Positions 53,220 to 62,453 of a stretch of 64,000 nucleotides of DNA are shown here, in pieces. Numbering within the stretch: position 1 is the first letter of the stretch; each line of letters begins with the position of its first letter. The position numbers and the translations under genes were made by a program. The notes under the pieces were generated by a model. It was not told the origin of the DNA. It saw only the letters and a program-made list of their open reading frames with translations, and did no database searches. The stretch comes from Pseudodesulfovibrio senegalensis (GTDB taxonomy: Bacteria > Desulfobacterota > Desulfovibrionia > Desulfovibrionales > Desulfovibrionaceae), in the NCBI RefSeq assembly GCF_008830225.1, contig NZ_WAIE01000002.1:248001-312000 (forward strand). The letters are read 5' to 3'.

Positions 53220-53537
53220 ATGGCTGTTGTTGAATTTCAGGGCAAATCGTTCGAGGTAGATGAAGACGGCTTCCTGCAGCGCTTTGAGGACTGGACCCCC
53301 GAATGGGTCGATTACATCAAGGACACTGAAGGCATCAAGGAAATGACCGACGATCACCAGAAGGTCATCGACTTCCTGCAGGACTACTACAAGAAGAACG
53401 GCATTGCCCCGATGGTGCGCATTCTTTCGAAGGTCACCGGCTTCAAGCTGAAGCAGATCTACGAACTGTTCCCGTCCGGACCCGGCAAGGGAGCCTGCAA
53501 AATGGCTGGCCTGCCCAAGCCCACCGGTTGCGTCTAG
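53220..53537 (+). CDS. dsrC: Sulfur-relay protein DsrC
   Basis: A 105-aa protein of dissimilatory sulfite reduction. The C-terminal arm KMAGLPKPTGCV has both conserved cysteines (GACKMAG and the penultimate TGCV), so it can form the DsrC trisulfide; TusE-only homologues lack the first. AGGAGG precedes the ATG. Standalone with its own terminator, as usual in Desulfovibrio, away from dsrAB. Confidence 0.95.
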   Translation: MAVVEFQGKSFEVDEDGFLQRFEDWTPEWVDYIKDTEGIKEMTDDHQKVIDFLQDYYKKNGIAPMVRILSKVTGFKLKQIYELFPSGPGKGACKMAGLPKPTGCV

Positions 53538-53558
53538 TTCGCATCCATATGATTGCCG

Positions 53559-53590
53559 AAGGGCGGAAGCTTGTGCTTCCGCCCTTTTTT
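53559..53590 (+). terminator. Terminator of dsrC
   Basis: A perfect 12-bp stem AAGGGCGGAAGC/GCTTCCGCCCTT with a TTGT loop is followed by a T-run. Confidence 0.92.
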
Positions 53591-53682
53591 ATTGTCCTTT
53601 CGCAATTGCACTGATGCCGTGTTCGGTATATGACTGAACGCCTGAACATTTTTTTGAACCAAAGCTGTGGGGGGCTTGCGTT

Positions 53683-54777
53683 TTGAATATTGATCTCATC
53701 AAGGAGTTTCGGGACCCGGAGCTCTGCAAGGGGTTGCTGGAAACCCTGGACAGGGAACTGGACGATGAACTTCGGTTCATGGAGGTGTGCGGCACGCATA
53801 CCGTGGCCATTTTCCAGAGCGGACTTCGTTCCCTGTTGCCGGACAAGGTTGTGCATCTGAGCGGACCGGGCTGTCCCGTGTGCGTGACGCACGAATCCGA
53901 GGTGAACGCGTTTCTGGATCTGGCCGAGCACGACGACGTGATCATCGCCACCTTCGGTGATCTCATGCGCGTTCCCGGCCATGGCGGCCGCAACCTGAAG
54001 GCCGCGCAGGCAGATGGCGCCAGCGTGAGCGTCATCTATTCGCCGTTCGATGCCCTGAAACTGGCCGCGGAAAATCCGGACAAGACCGTGGTTTTCCTTG
54101 GAGTGGGCTTTGAGACCACGGCTCCGACCATCGCGGCCACCATGGTCATGGCCCGCAAGCAGGGGCTGAAGAATTTCATGGTCCTGCCGTTTCACAAGAC
54201 CGTGCCCACGGCGCTGGGCGCATTGCTGGACGATGCCTCCACGCGCATCGACGGTTTCATCCTGCCCGGGCACGTGTCCACGGTCATCGGCATGGAACCC
54301 TACGAGTTCATTGCCACGGATTATGACCGCAGCGCGGTGATCACCGGGTTTGAACCTGCGGATATTCTCAAGTCGCTGGTGGACATGGTCCGCTGGCGCA
54401 ACGAGGGCACCGCAAAGGTGACCAACAACTACAGGCGTGCCGTGGCCGACACGGGCAATGCCAAGGCCCGCGAGGTTCTGTACTCCGTGTTCGAGCCGTG
54501 CGATGCCCTGTGGCGCGGCATCGGGCTGATCCCGGGCAGCGGCCTGAAGATTCGCGACGAGTGGACGGACATGGACGCCATAGTCAAGTACGGCATCGAG
54601 ATCACGGAAGTGCCGCCCCTGCCGGGGTGCCGGTGCGGCGATGTCCTCAAGGGCGTGATCACTCCGGACCAGTGTCCGCTGTTCAAGAAAGTCTGCACAC
54701 CGGCCAAACCCGTGGGACCGTGCATGGTCTCCACGGAGGGCAGCTGTGCGGCATACTACAAATACAAGGTTGACTGA
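53683..54777 (+). CDS. hypD: Hydrogenase maturation factor HypD
   Basis: A 364-aa [4Fe-4S] scaffold that assembles Fe(CN)2CO with HypC. MEVCGTHTVAIF, GPGCPVCVT, FVGFETT-like VGFETTAPT, LPGCRCGDVLKG and SEGSC-like STEGSCAAYY carry the conserved cysteines. The start is a TTG with GGGGGG eight bases upstream. hypE follows 3 bp after the stop. Confidence 0.95.
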   Translation: MNIDLIKEFRDPELCKGLLETLDRELDDELRFMEVCGTHTVAIFQSGLRSLLPDKVVHLSGPGCPVCVTHESEVNAFLDLAEHDDVIIATFGDLMRVPGHGGRNLKAAQADGASVSVIYSPFDALKLAAENPDKTVVFLGVGFETTAPTIAATMVMARKQGLKNFMVLPFHKTVPTALGALLDDASTRIDGFILPGHVSTVIGMEPYEFIATDYDRSAVITGFEPADILKSLVDMVRWRNEGTAKVTNNYRRAVADTGNAKAREVLYSVFEPCDALWRGIGLIPGSGLKIRDEWTDMDAIVKYGIEITEVPPLPGCRCGDVLKGVITPDQCPLFKKVCTPAKPVGPCMVSTEGSCAAYYKYKVD

Positions 54778-54780
54778 TTC

Positions 54781-55785
54781 ATGAGCGAAAAGGTTCTTCT
54801 CGATTACGGCAGTGGCGGCAGGGCTTCGCAGCGGCTGGTTTCCGAGCTGTTTCTGGGCCAGCTGGGCAATGACGAACTCAACCGGCTCAACGATGCCGCC
54901 GAGCTGCAGGTCAGCGGGCGCATTGCCATGAGCACGGATTCCTTTACCGTGGACCCCATCTTTTTCCCGGGAGGCGACATCGGTTCGCTGGCCGTGCACG
55001 GCACCATCAACGACGTGGCCATGATGGGAGCCATTCCCCGCTACATGACCTGCGGCTACATCATTGAGGAAGGCTTTGCCATGGACGATCTGGAACGGAT
55101 CGTCACCTCCATGGGCAAGGCCGCGAAAAAGGCCGGTGTGAGCGTTGTTTCCGGAGACACCAAGGTGGTTCCCAAGGGCGCGGTGGACAAGATTTTCATC
55201 AACACCACGGGCGTGGGCGACATCATCGTGGACCCGGCTCCGGCCGGTGACCGCGCCCGGCCCGGCGATGCCATCCTGCTCAGCGGGACCATGGGCGACC
55301 ACGGTCTGGCCATTCTGGGCACGCGCGAGGGGCTGGAGTTCGAGGCAGCGGTGCAGTCGGATTCCGCGGGCCTGAACCATTTGCTGGTCAAGCTGGTTCA
55401 GGAACTTCCCGAGGTGCATGTACTGCGCGATCCCACCCGGGGCGGGCTGGCTACCACCATGAACGAAATCGCGGGGTCTTCCAACGTCTGCTGTGAACTG
55501 AACGAAACCGATATTCCTGTGCGGCCCGAGGTCAGCGGCGGTTGCTCGTTCCTTGGTCTCGATCCCCTGTATCTGGCCAACGAAGGCAAGTTTCTGTGTA
55601 TTCTGCCCGAAGAGCATGCGGAAAAGGCACTGGAAATCATGCGTGCCGATGAACTGGGCCGGGATGCCTGCCGTGTGGGTACGGTGACTGACACCAACCC
55701 CGGCAAGGTGGTCATGGTCACCCAACTCGGCGGCAAGCGGCTGCTGAACATGCTCGAAGGCGAGCAGTTGCCCAGAATCTGTTGA
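54781..55785 (+). CDS. hypE: Hydrogenase maturation factor HypE
   Basis: A 334-aa PurM/AIR-synthase-like enzyme that dehydrates the C-terminal thiocarboxamide to thiocyanate, the CN donor. DYGSGGRASQRLV, STDSFTVDPIFFPGGDIG and the exact C-terminus LPRIC with the reactive Cys are present. It is coupled to hypD and ends before a strong terminator. Confidence 0.96.
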   Translation: MSEKVLLDYGSGGRASQRLVSELFLGQLGNDELNRLNDAAELQVSGRIAMSTDSFTVDPIFFPGGDIGSLAVHGTINDVAMMGAIPRYMTCGYIIEEGFAMDDLERIVTSMGKAAKKAGVSVVSGDTKVVPKGAVDKIFINTTGVGDIIVDPAPAGDRARPGDAILLSGTMGDHGLAILGTREGLEFEAAVQSDSAGLNHLLVKLVQELPEVHVLRDPTRGGLATTMNEIAGSSNVCCELNETDIPVRPEVSGGCSFLGLDPLYLANEGKFLCILPEEHAEKALEIMRADELGRDACRVGTVTDTNPGKVVMVTQLGGKRLLNMLEGEQLPRIC

Positions 55786-55813
55786 GACGTCCATGTGAAT
55801 ATTCAGAGAATAC

Positions 55814-55844
55814 GGCCACTCCTTCGGGGGTGGCCTGTTTTTTT
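55814..55844 (+). terminator. Terminator of hypDE
   Basis: A 9-bp stem GGCCACTCC/GGGGTGGCC (one G-T pair) with a UUCG tetraloop is followed by TGTTTTTTT. Confidence 0.92.
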
Positions 55845-55857
55845 CGGGAGGATGATC

Positions 55858-56757
55858 ATGCTCGGAATTCGAATTGTTGCCACTGCCTTGTTGGTATTTT
55901 CTCTGTTCGGCTGTCACCACTCGCCTGCAGCGCTGCATGAGGACCGTTTCGTCGACGTCCCGGTGCAAACCGTAACGGTCAACGGTGCGGACATGGGGTA
56001 CCGTGTCGTGGGGCAGGGGGAGCCTTTGTTGCTGGTCATGGGGTATGCGGGATGCATGGATGTGTGGGACCCCGTGCTGGTGAGCGGGCTGGCGGAGCAT
56101 TTTCGCGTGATCATGTTCGACAACCGGGGCATGGGCTATTCCGGTACCGGCGGTGCGGACAGCATGCAGGAATTGAGCATGAAGACCATGGCTCGGGATG
56201 CCCTGGGGGTGATGCATGCGCTGGGACTGGAACGGGCGCATGTGCTGGGCTGGTCCATGGGCAGCCTGATAGCGCAGGAAATGGCCCTTGAATCGCCACG
56301 CAACGTGGGCAAGCTGATCCTGTATGGCACTGCCGTTGATCCTGCACCTGTTGTCGCGGCCGTGGAACGTCTTGGAAGGTTGAGTCCCGAAGAATTTATG
56401 AAATACCTGTTTCCCGCGCCATGGGTGGGTGAGCATCCGGACGTGTTCAAACGACTTCCGGCACCTGCCATACCTGCGAGCCCTGCGACCGTGGCCGCAC
56501 AGTATTCAGCCATTGCCCGGTGGCAAGGGACCTCGGAGCGGGTACGATCCATTTCCAAGGACACGCTGGTGCTGGTGGGAGAGAATGATCCCCTGACGCC
56601 TCCGGCGCAGAGCATTCGGACAGCGGAACTGATCCCGGGTGCATGGCTGGTGCGTTTCCGGGGAGGTGGGCATTGGCTCATGTACCAGAATCCGGCAACA
56701 CTGGCCCGTGTGATTGTTGATTTTCTGACTGTGGATCAGAATCTGCTCCACCAATAG
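55858..56757 (+). CDS. Alpha/beta-hydrolase lipoprotein
   Basis: A 299-aa protein. A lipoprotein signal ends at about residue 19 (ATALLVFSLFGC). The alpha/beta-hydrolase core has the oxyanion region GYAGCMDVWD, nucleophile elbow GWSMGSLIA (Ser) and late His in GGGHWLMY, with Asp in GENDPLTP. Substrate unknown; anchored outside the cytoplasm. GGAGG six bases before the ATG at 55858 sets the start. It lies after a terminator, so it has its own promoter or read-through. Confidence 0.85.
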   Translation: MLGIRIVATALLVFSLFGCHHSPAALHEDRFVDVPVQTVTVNGADMGYRVVGQGEPLLLVMGYAGCMDVWDPVLVSGLAEHFRVIMFDNRGMGYSGTGGADSMQELSMKTMARDALGVMHALGLERAHVLGWSMGSLIAQEMALESPRNVGKLILYGTAVDPAPVVAAVERLGRLSPEEFMKYLFPAPWVGEHPDVFKRLPAPAIPASPATVAAQYSAIARWQGTSERVRSISKDTLVLVGENDPLTPPAQSIRTAELIPGAWLVRFRGGGHWLMYQNPATLARVIVDFLTVDQNLLHQ

Positions 56758-56774
56758 CATTGGTTCAAACAAAG

Positions 56775-56811
56775 AAAGCCCCGACCATGGATGTTGGCCG
56801 GGGCTTTTTTT
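56775..56811. terminator. Terminator after the hydrolase gene, shared with cheV
   Basis: AAAGCCCCG and CGGGGCTTT pair, extended by ACC/GG next to the loop, and are followed by a T-run. It separates convergent genes. Confidence 0.85.
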
Positions 56812-56828
56812 GTCGGGAAAGGGCGTCG

Positions 56829-57803
56829 TCAGCCTTCGTCTTGGGCCTCGGTTTCGCGTCCTTCGATGAGATTGGCTGCGCGCAGGGCGAGTTGGGTGAT
56901 TTCCGGCTTGGAACACTGGTCGTCCGCACCCACGGATTCACCCTTGTGCCTGAGCTTGTCCGTGATGATGGACGAGAACAGGATGACCGGTAGGTCGCGC
57001 AGGGCAAGGTCTTCCTTGATGCGTTTGGTCAGGTTGTGGCCGTCCATCATGGGCATCTCGATGTCCGAGATGACCACCTGTACGAAATCGGTAACCGGGC
57101 GGCCCGAATCCATTGCCGATTGCTTGATTTCCTGAAGCCTGTCCCAGCATTCGCGGCCATTGTTTGTTTTTTCCACATGGAATCCAGCCTGTTGCAACAG
57201 GTCACGGATCATTTCGCGGATCAGCGGGGAGTCGTCGGCGATCAATGCCCGGTAGTTGCTCTTGACGTCGAACGCAACGTTTTCGTCAAGCTTGAGGCGC
57301 AGTTTGGGGTTGAGCTCCGCAACAATGCGTTCAAGGTCGAGGATGAAGACCATTCTGTCTCTGAACTTGACCACGCCGGTGATGGACTCGCTGGAGAGCG
57401 CGGAAACATATTTGTTGGGTGCTTCCACGTCTTCCCAGCTGATGCGGTGGATTCGTGTGACCCCGGAAACCATGAATGCGGAGGTCACGTTGTTGAATTC
57501 CGTGACGATGACCTTGGGCGGTTCGTTTTCAACGCGTTTTTTCTTGAGCCATGCCGCAAGGTCCAGCAACGGGATGATGCGGGACCGGAGGTCGAATGCG
57601 CCGAGCACGGCAGGATGCGTGACTTCCGGCATTTCCGTGACTTCCGGCATGCGTATGATTTCAAGCACTTTGGCTACGTTGACACCGTAATATGCGCGAT
57701 GGCCGTTGGGTTTTTCGTTGCGGGGATCTTCTTCCAGGTAGAACTCCACAATTTCGAGTTCGTTGGTTCCCGCTTCAAGAAGAATGTCGTTTTGGGCGCT
57801 CAT
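56829..57803 (-). CDS. cheV: Chemotaxis protein CheV (CheW-like plus receiver)
   Basis: A 324-aa protein. Residues about 15-175 form a CheW-like coupling domain (FYLEEDPRNEKPNGHRAYYG, FDLRSRIIPLLDLAAWL). Residues about 187-315 are a receiver domain with ADDSPLIREM, phospho-Asp in VVISDIEMPMMDG and KPEI Lys. It adapts receptor-kinase signalling. Functionally it may serve the split CheA and receptor in this window. dus lies 57 bp upstream in the same direction. Confidence 0.93.
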   Translation of the reverse strand: MSAQNDILLEAGTNELEIVEFYLEEDPRNEKPNGHRAYYGVNVAKVLEIIRMPEVTEMPEVTHPAVLGAFDLRSRIIPLLDLAAWLKKKRVENEPPKVIVTEFNNVTSAFMVSGVTRIHRISWEDVEAPNKYVSALSSESITGVVKFRDRMVFILDLERIVAELNPKLRLKLDENVAFDVKSNYRALIADDSPLIREMIRDLLQQAGFHVEKTNNGRECWDRLQEIKQSAMDSGRPVTDFVQVVISDIEMPMMDGHNLTKRIKEDLALRDLPVILFSSIITDKLRHKGESVGADDQCSKPEITQLALRAANLIEGRETEAQDEG

Positions 57804-57860
57804 GGTTGCTCCGGTCGTTTCCGCTGTAGACGGATTGTCTTTTGAATATATTGATAAACA

Positions 57861-58874
57861 TTATAGGATATCGTCGTCAACCGGGAGGGAATTATCTGCC
57901 GCGTTTTTCATGTGTTCGATTCTGTCGGCAGCCGCGAACAGTTCGTCCCAGTTTTCGCATTGCAACAGGCTGCCGCGCAGGGCGCGGATTCCCGCGAGTC
58001 CCTTGGCATAGCGCGGGATGATGGAGCGGATCTTGCGAAACGAGCGTTCGGTGCCCTCGTGGATTCGCGTGAGTTCGATGTGCCTGCGCACTACGGCGGC
58101 AAGCAGGTGCCCGTCCATGGGCGGCAGAGGGGTGCCCTGGCGCAGGGCGATGAATCGTTCAAAAACCGTGGGATCGAACATGGCTCCCCGCGCAAACATG
58201 ACTGCGTCGGCTCCGGTTTGCTCGAGGCAGCGTATTCCGTCCTCAGCCGTGAACAGGTCGCCGGATGCGATCACCGGGATGCCCAGGTGCTGTTTGAGTA
58301 GCGCCAGCTTGCCCCAGTCGGCTTCGCCGCGGAACAGCTGCCTGCCGTACCGGGGATGCAGGGTGACCCAGTCCACGCCTTCATTTTGGAGTCGTTCCCC
58401 CAATTCTATATATGTATCGTCGCCGTGGTCCGCACCGAGGCGGAACTTGACGCCCACGCGGCCTCCCTGCGGATGGCGGGCTGCCCGTTCAACCATGATG
58501 CCCGCAAGCCGGACGAGCAGGTCCGGTGTGCGCATGAGTGCCACGCCCGAGCCGGACTTGTTGACTTTGCGCACAGAGCATCCGGCGTTGAGGTCGAAAT
58601 TGCGAAAACCCATGTCCACGAGTTTGTCCATGACGCCGGGGAAAAGATCCGGGTCCGCACCGAATATTTGCAGCACCATGGGCGTGTCCTGTTCGCAGGT
58701 GGCCAGCAGCCGTTTGGTGCCGCTGTTCTTGTAGGCCAGCCCCTTGATGCTGACCATTTCCGAACAGGCAACACCGGCCCCGCGCTCCAGGCACAAAAGG
58801 CGGAAGGGCAGGTCGGAATAACCGGCGAGCGGCGCAAGCCATGGCTTGTCCTGATCAATGGTGAATGTGGTCAT
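57861..58874 (-). CDS. dus: tRNA-dihydrouridine synthase
   Basis: A 337-aa FMN-dependent TIM-barrel enzyme. APLAGYSDLPFRLLC at the N-terminus, the catalytic Cys in NAGCSVRKVNKSGSG, and VIASGDLFTAEDGI fit Dus. The subtype (A, B or C) is not determined; it resembles DusB-like proteins. It is divergent from the tRNA cluster downstream. Confidence 0.9.
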   Translation of the reverse strand: MTTFTIDQDKPWLAPLAGYSDLPFRLLCLERGAGVACSEMVSIKGLAYKNSGTKRLLATCEQDTPMVLQIFGADPDLFPGVMDKLVDMGFRNFDLNAGCSVRKVNKSGSGVALMRTPDLLVRLAGIMVERAARHPQGGRVGVKFRLGADHGDDTYIELGERLQNEGVDWVTLHPRYGRQLFRGEADWGKLALLKQHLGIPVIASGDLFTAEDGIRCLEQTGADAVMFARGAMFDPTVFERFIALRQGTPLPPMDGHLLAAVVRRHIELTRIHEGTERSFRKIRSIIPRYAKGLAGIRALRGSLLQCENWDELFAAADRIEHMKNAADNSLPVDDDIL

Positions 58875-59113
58875 GACGGAAGCTTTTAAGCGTTGTTTCG
58901 TAGACAGTCAAAACAAATGCGTTGCTCAGGGTGGCGTGCCGCAGGGGAGGAGCTGGGCGCGCAGCAATGTGAAAACGGATGTGATACGAAAAAATGAATG
59001 AAAAAAAGAAATCGGGGGTTGACATCGCGTCCTTTTTCCGAGTAGAACCCGCCGTTCTCTGGCGAAAGGAGCCGGGGCAGAGAGATAAATTTGTTTTTTT
59101 GCTCCGAAATTCC

Positions 59114-59142
59114 TTGCAATCCGCAGCGATGCCAAGTATAGG
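59114..59142 (+). promoter_or_regulatory. Promoter of the tRNA-tuf cluster
   Basis: TTGCAA (59114-59119), 17 bp, TATAGG (59137-59142) puts the start near 59149, six bases before tRNA-Thr. A second candidate lies upstream (TTGACA at 59019, 18 bp, TAGAAC at 59043). Confidence 0.6.
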
Positions 59143-59154
59143 GTTCATCCCCGA

Positions 59155-59230
59155 GCTGGCGTAGCTCAATTGGTAGAGCAGCTGATTTGTAATCAGCAGG
59201 TTGCGGGTTCAAGTCCCATCGCCAGCTCCA
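59155..59230 (+). tRNA. tRNA-Thr (anticodon TGT)
   Basis: A 76-nt cloverleaf: acceptor GCTGGCG/CGCCAGC, anticodon loop TTTGTAA between GCTGA/TCAGC, T-arm GGTTCAAGTCC, encoded CCA. Confidence 0.97.
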
Positions 59231-59247
59231 TGACTCTGTGAAATATT

Positions 59248-59333
59248 GGTGGGGTTCCCGAGTGGCCAAAGGGAACAGACTGTAAATCTGTCGGCGTATG
59301 CCTTCGGAGGTTCAAATCCTCCCCCCACCACCA
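59248..59333 (+). tRNA. tRNA-Tyr (anticodon GTA)
   Basis: An 86-nt class II tRNA with a long variable arm: acceptor GGTGGGG/CCCCACC, anticodon loop CTGTAAA, T-arm GGTTCAAATCC, encoded CCA. Confidence 0.97.
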
Positions 59334-59395
59334 TATATTTATGCCGCGCTGTAGGAGGTGGAATTCAGGATTCCGCTGCTGACTACGGGGTATGA

Positions 59396-59472
59396 GCGGG
59401 AATAGCTCAATTGGCTAGAGCATCAGCCTTCCAAGCTGAGGGTTGCGAGTTCGAGTCTCGTTTCCCGCTCCA
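59396..59472 (+). tRNA. tRNA-Gly (anticodon TCC)
   Basis: A 77-nt cloverleaf: acceptor GCGGGAA/TTCCCGC, anticodon loop CTTCCAA, T-arm AGTTCGAGTCT, encoded CCA. Confidence 0.97.
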
Positions 59473-59540
59473 TTTTTCCGCATCCCGTGTCCGCAATTTC
59501 CTGACACCTTGAGCAAAGCTGTATATTTGTATAGTAAGAA

Positions 59541-59616
<76 letters not shown>

Positions 59617-59668
59617 CATTGATGAAAACCACAAAATATTCATAACCAAAATTCTAGGGGGAATTGCA

Positions 59669-60862
59669 ATGGGTAAGGCAAAATTCGAGCGGAGCAAGCC
59701 GCATGTCAACATTGGTACCATCGGCCACATTGACCACGGTAAAACCACGCTGACTGCTGCCATCACCAAGCTGGCGGCCATGGCCGGCGGCGGCGAATTC
59801 GTCGCATTCGACGAAATCGACAAGGCTCCCGAAGAGAAGGAGCGCGGCATCACCATCGCTACCGCGCACGTCGAGTACGAGACCGCCAATCGCCACTACG
59901 CTCACGTGGACTGCCCCGGTCACGCCGACTACATTAAGAACATGATCACCGGTGCCGCACAGATGGACGGCGCGATTCTGGTTGTGGCCGCCACTGACGG
60001 TCCCATGCCCCAGACTCGTGAGCACATCCTGCTCGGCCGTCAGGTCGGTGTCCCGGCCGTTGTCGTGTTCCTGAACAAGTGCGACATGGTCGACGACGAA
60101 GAACTGCTTGAGCTGGTCGAACTCGAAGTTCGCGAACTGCTCTCCAAGTACGACTTCCCCGGCGACGACTGCCCGGTCATTCTGGGTTCCGCGCTGAAGG
60201 CTCTGGAATGCGATTCCGCCGATGATGAAGCTGCCAAGCCCATCTTCGAGCTGCTGGAAGCCTGCGACTCCTACATCCCCGAGCCGGAACGCGACATCGA
60301 CAAGCCGTTCCTGATGCCCGTGGAAGACGTTTTCTCCATCTCCGGCCGCGGTACCGTTGTTACCGGTCGTGTCGAGCGTGGTGTCATCAACGTGGGCGAG
60401 GAAATCGAAATCATCGGTATCCGCGACACCCAGAAGACCACCTGCACCGGCGTTGAAATGTTCCGCAAGATCCTTGATCAGGGTCAGGCTGGCGACAACG
60501 TGGGTCTGCTGCTTCGCGGCATCAAGCGCGACGAAGTCGAGCGTGGTCAGGTTGCTGCCAAGCCGGGTTCCATCACCCCGCACACCAAGTTCAAGGCCGA
60601 AGTCTACGTCCTGTCCAAGGATGAAGGCGGTCGCCACACTCCGTTCTTCTCCGGCTACCGTCCGCAGTTCTACTTCCGCACGACCGACATCACCGGCGTC
60701 GTGACCCTGGAAGAGGGCGTTGAAATGGTCATGCCCGGCGACAACGCGACCTTCGAGGTCCAGATGATCGCCCCCATCGCCATGGAAGTTGGCCTGCGCT
60801 TCGCAATCCGTGAAGGCGGCCGCACCGTTGGTGCCGGTGTCGTCACCGAAATTCTGGAGTAA
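59669..60862 (+). CDS. tuf: Elongation factor Tu
   Basis: A 397-aa GTPase that brings aminoacyl-tRNA to the ribosome. G1 GHIDHGKTT (Ile where most have Val), G2 RGITI, G3 DCPGHADY, G4 NKCD and the beta-barrel domains are intact. It follows four tRNAs (Thr-Tyr-Gly-Thr), the same order as thrU-tyrU-glyT-thrT-tufB of E. coli. GGGGG precedes the ATG. Confidence 0.98.
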   Translation: MGKAKFERSKPHVNIGTIGHIDHGKTTLTAAITKLAAMAGGGEFVAFDEIDKAPEEKERGITIATAHVEYETANRHYAHVDCPGHADYIKNMITGAAQMDGAILVVAATDGPMPQTREHILLGRQVGVPAVVVFLNKCDMVDDEELLELVELEVRELLSKYDFPGDDCPVILGSALKALECDSADDEAAKPIFELLEACDSYIPEPERDIDKPFLMPVEDVFSISGRGTVVTGRVERGVINVGEEIEIIGIRDTQKTTCTGVEMFRKILDQGQAGDNVGLLLRGIKRDEVERGQVAAKPGSITPHTKFKAEVYVLSKDEGGRHTPFFSGYRPQFYFRTTDITGVVTLEEGVEMVMPGDNATFEVQMIAPIAMEVGLRFAIREGGRTVGAGVVTEILE

Positions 60863-60864
60863 TC

Positions 60865-61014
60865 ATGCGCGTCAACATTCAGCTGCAGTGCACCGAGTGC
60901 AAGCGTAAGAACTACGCCACGCAGAAGAATAAGAAGAATACTACTGGTCGACTCGAGGTGAAAAAGTATTGTCCCTGGGACAAGAAACACACCGTCCACA
61001 AGGAAGCCAAGTAG
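60865..61014 (+). CDS. rpmG: 50S ribosomal protein L33
   Basis: A 49-aa protein that begins 2 bp after the tuf stop: [20 protein letters not shown], ending [16 protein letters not shown]. The first pair CTEC is intact but the second is CPWD instead of CPxC, so only three zinc-type cysteines remain. Position between tuf and tRNA-Trp/secE is conserved in many bacteria. Confidence 0.95.
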   Translation: MRVNIQLQCTECKRKNYATQKNKKNTTGRLEVKKYCPWDKKHTVHKEAK

Positions 61015-61027
61015 TCTTCGATAGAGC

Positions 61028-61104
61028 AGGGGTGTAACTCTAACGGCTAGAGTGCCGGTCTCCAAAACCGGAGGTTGGGGGTTCGAATCCCTCCACCCCT
61101 GCCA
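61028..61104 (+). tRNA. tRNA-Trp (anticodon CCA)
   Basis: A 77-nt cloverleaf: acceptor AGGGGTG/CACCCCT, anticodon loop CTCCAAA, T-arm GGTTCGAATCC, encoded CCA. It lies between rpmG and secE. Confidence 0.97.
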
Positions 61105-61133
61105 CTTTTAAATTTATTGGGATATCAAGAGTT

Positions 61134-61385
61134 ATGGCCAGAAAGAAAGCCAAGAAAGTCGCTCCTCAGCAACCTGTTGCCCAGGGGGGCGTCATGGGCA
61201 AGATCCATGAGCTCAAGACCTTTTTCGAGGAATCCAAGGTCGAGATCAAGAAAGTGGTCTGGCCTTCCCGAAAGGAAACCGTCACCACGTGTGTGGCGGT
61301 AGTCGTGGTTACCTTGGTCATAGCCCTTTACCTGGGCGTTGTGGACCTCGGGCTGAGCAAGCTCGTGGCCTTCATCCTGTCCTAA
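61134..61385 (+). CDS. secE: Preprotein translocase subunit SecE
   Basis: An 83-aa protein with a basic N-terminus, the amphipathic FFEESKVEIKKVVWPSRKET helix typical of SecE and one membrane segment near the end (VAVVVVTLVIALYLGVVDLG). nusG follows. Confidence 0.94.
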   Translation: MARKKAKKVAPQQPVAQGGVMGKIHELKTFFEESKVEIKKVVWPSRKETVTTCVAVVVVTLVIALYLGVVDLGLSKLVAFILS

Positions 61386-61407
61386 GTCCCATTGAGGCAC
61401 GACTGAA

Positions 61408-61974
61408 GTGACAACAACAGATGCCATGAGCGAATCTCGCGCGCCCTCGGCCCGGTGGTATATAGTACATACCTATTCCGGTTTCGAGCAGCGTGTTGAG
61501 CAGACAATCCGGGAGATGATGCGGACCGGTCAGGACGGAGGCCTCATTGAAGAGGTCGTCATGCCTACCGAGAAGGTCGTCGAGCTCGTCAAAGGCGAGC
61601 GCAGGACCTCCACCCGCAAGTTTTATCCCGGCTACGTCATGATCAAGATGATCCTGACGGATGATTCCTGGCATTTGATTCAGTCCATTCCCCGCGTCAC
61701 GGGGTTTGTGGGCGGCAAGAACAGGCCCACGCCGATGCGGGACAGCGAAGCGCAGAACATCCTCAACATGATGGAATCTCGTCAGGAGAAGCCGCGACCG
61801 AAGTACAACTTCGAGCGTGGGGACGAGGTCCGTGTCATTGACGGCCCCTTCGGAGGCTTCAACGGCATTGTCGAGGAAGTCAATTACGACAAGGGAAAGC
61901 TCCGCGTCTCCGTGTCCATATTCGGGCGTCAAACTCCTGTCGAACTGGACTTTGTCCAGGTGGACAAGGGGTAG
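61408..61974 (+). CDS. nusG: Transcription termination/antitermination factor NusG
   Basis: A 188-aa factor with the NGN domain (RWYIVHTYSGFEQRVEQ, PGYVMIKM) and C-terminal KOW (FERGDEVRVIDGPFGGFNG). It starts with GTG preceded by TGAGG; an ATG six codons later lacks a ribosome binding site. Binds RNA polymerase and Rho or S10. Confidence 0.95.
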   Translation: MTTTDAMSESRAPSARWYIVHTYSGFEQRVEQTIREMMRTGQDGGLIEEVVMPTEKVVELVKGERRTSTRKFYPGYVMIKMILTDDSWHLIQSIPRVTGFVGGKNRPTPMRDSEAQNILNMMESRQEKPRPKYNFERGDEVRVIDGPFGGFNGIVEEVNYDKGKLRVSVSIFGRQTPVELDFVQVDKG

Positions 61975-62019
61975 GCCCTCTCCGCGCGCTAACGCGAATT
62001 TTCTCATCGAGGAAGTACA

Positions 62020-62442
62020 ATGGCCAAGAAAGAAATGGGTAAAATCAAGCTGCAGATTCCTGCAGGTTCCGCCAATCCCTCTCCGCCGGTCGGTCCGGCT
62101 CTGGGGCAGCATGGCGTGAATATCATGGAGTTCTGCAAGGCATTCAACGCCAAGACGCAGGACCAGAAGGGTATGCTTATCCCGGTCATCATCACGGTGT
62201 ACCAGGACCGCAGCTTCTCCTTCATCACCAAGACGCCGCCGGCATCTACTCTCTTGATCAAGGCAGCCAAGCTGTCCAAGGGATCCGGTGAGCCCAACAA
62301 GAACAAGGTGGGCAGGGTCTCCAAGGACCAGGTGCGCGAAATCGCCGAAACCAAGATGCCCGACCTGAACTGCAACGATATCGAAGCCGCTATGCGCTCC
62401 ATCATGGGCACCGCCCGGAGCATGGGCATCGAAGTTAAATAG
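62020..62442 (+). CDS. rplK: 50S ribosomal protein L11
   Basis: A 140-aa protein with [20 protein letters not shown], the conserved Pro-rich N-terminal domain, and the C-terminal rRNA-binding domain ending RSMGIEVK. It lies 45 bp after nusG; rplA follows after 11 bp. Confidence 0.98.
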   Translation: MAKKEMGKIKLQIPAGSANPSPPVGPALGQHGVNIMEFCKAFNAKTQDQKGMLIPVIITVYQDRSFSFITKTPPASTLLIKAAKLSKGSGEPNKNKVGRVSKDQVREIAETKMPDLNCNDIEAAMRSIMGTARSMGIEVK

Positions 62443-62453
62443 CGAGGACCGCC

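Noticed and set aside
53443-56436. Long minus-strand open frame antisense to dsrC, hypD, hypE and the hydrolase
   Set aside because: It mirrors strongly conserved genes, crosses three terminators and shows no protein family.
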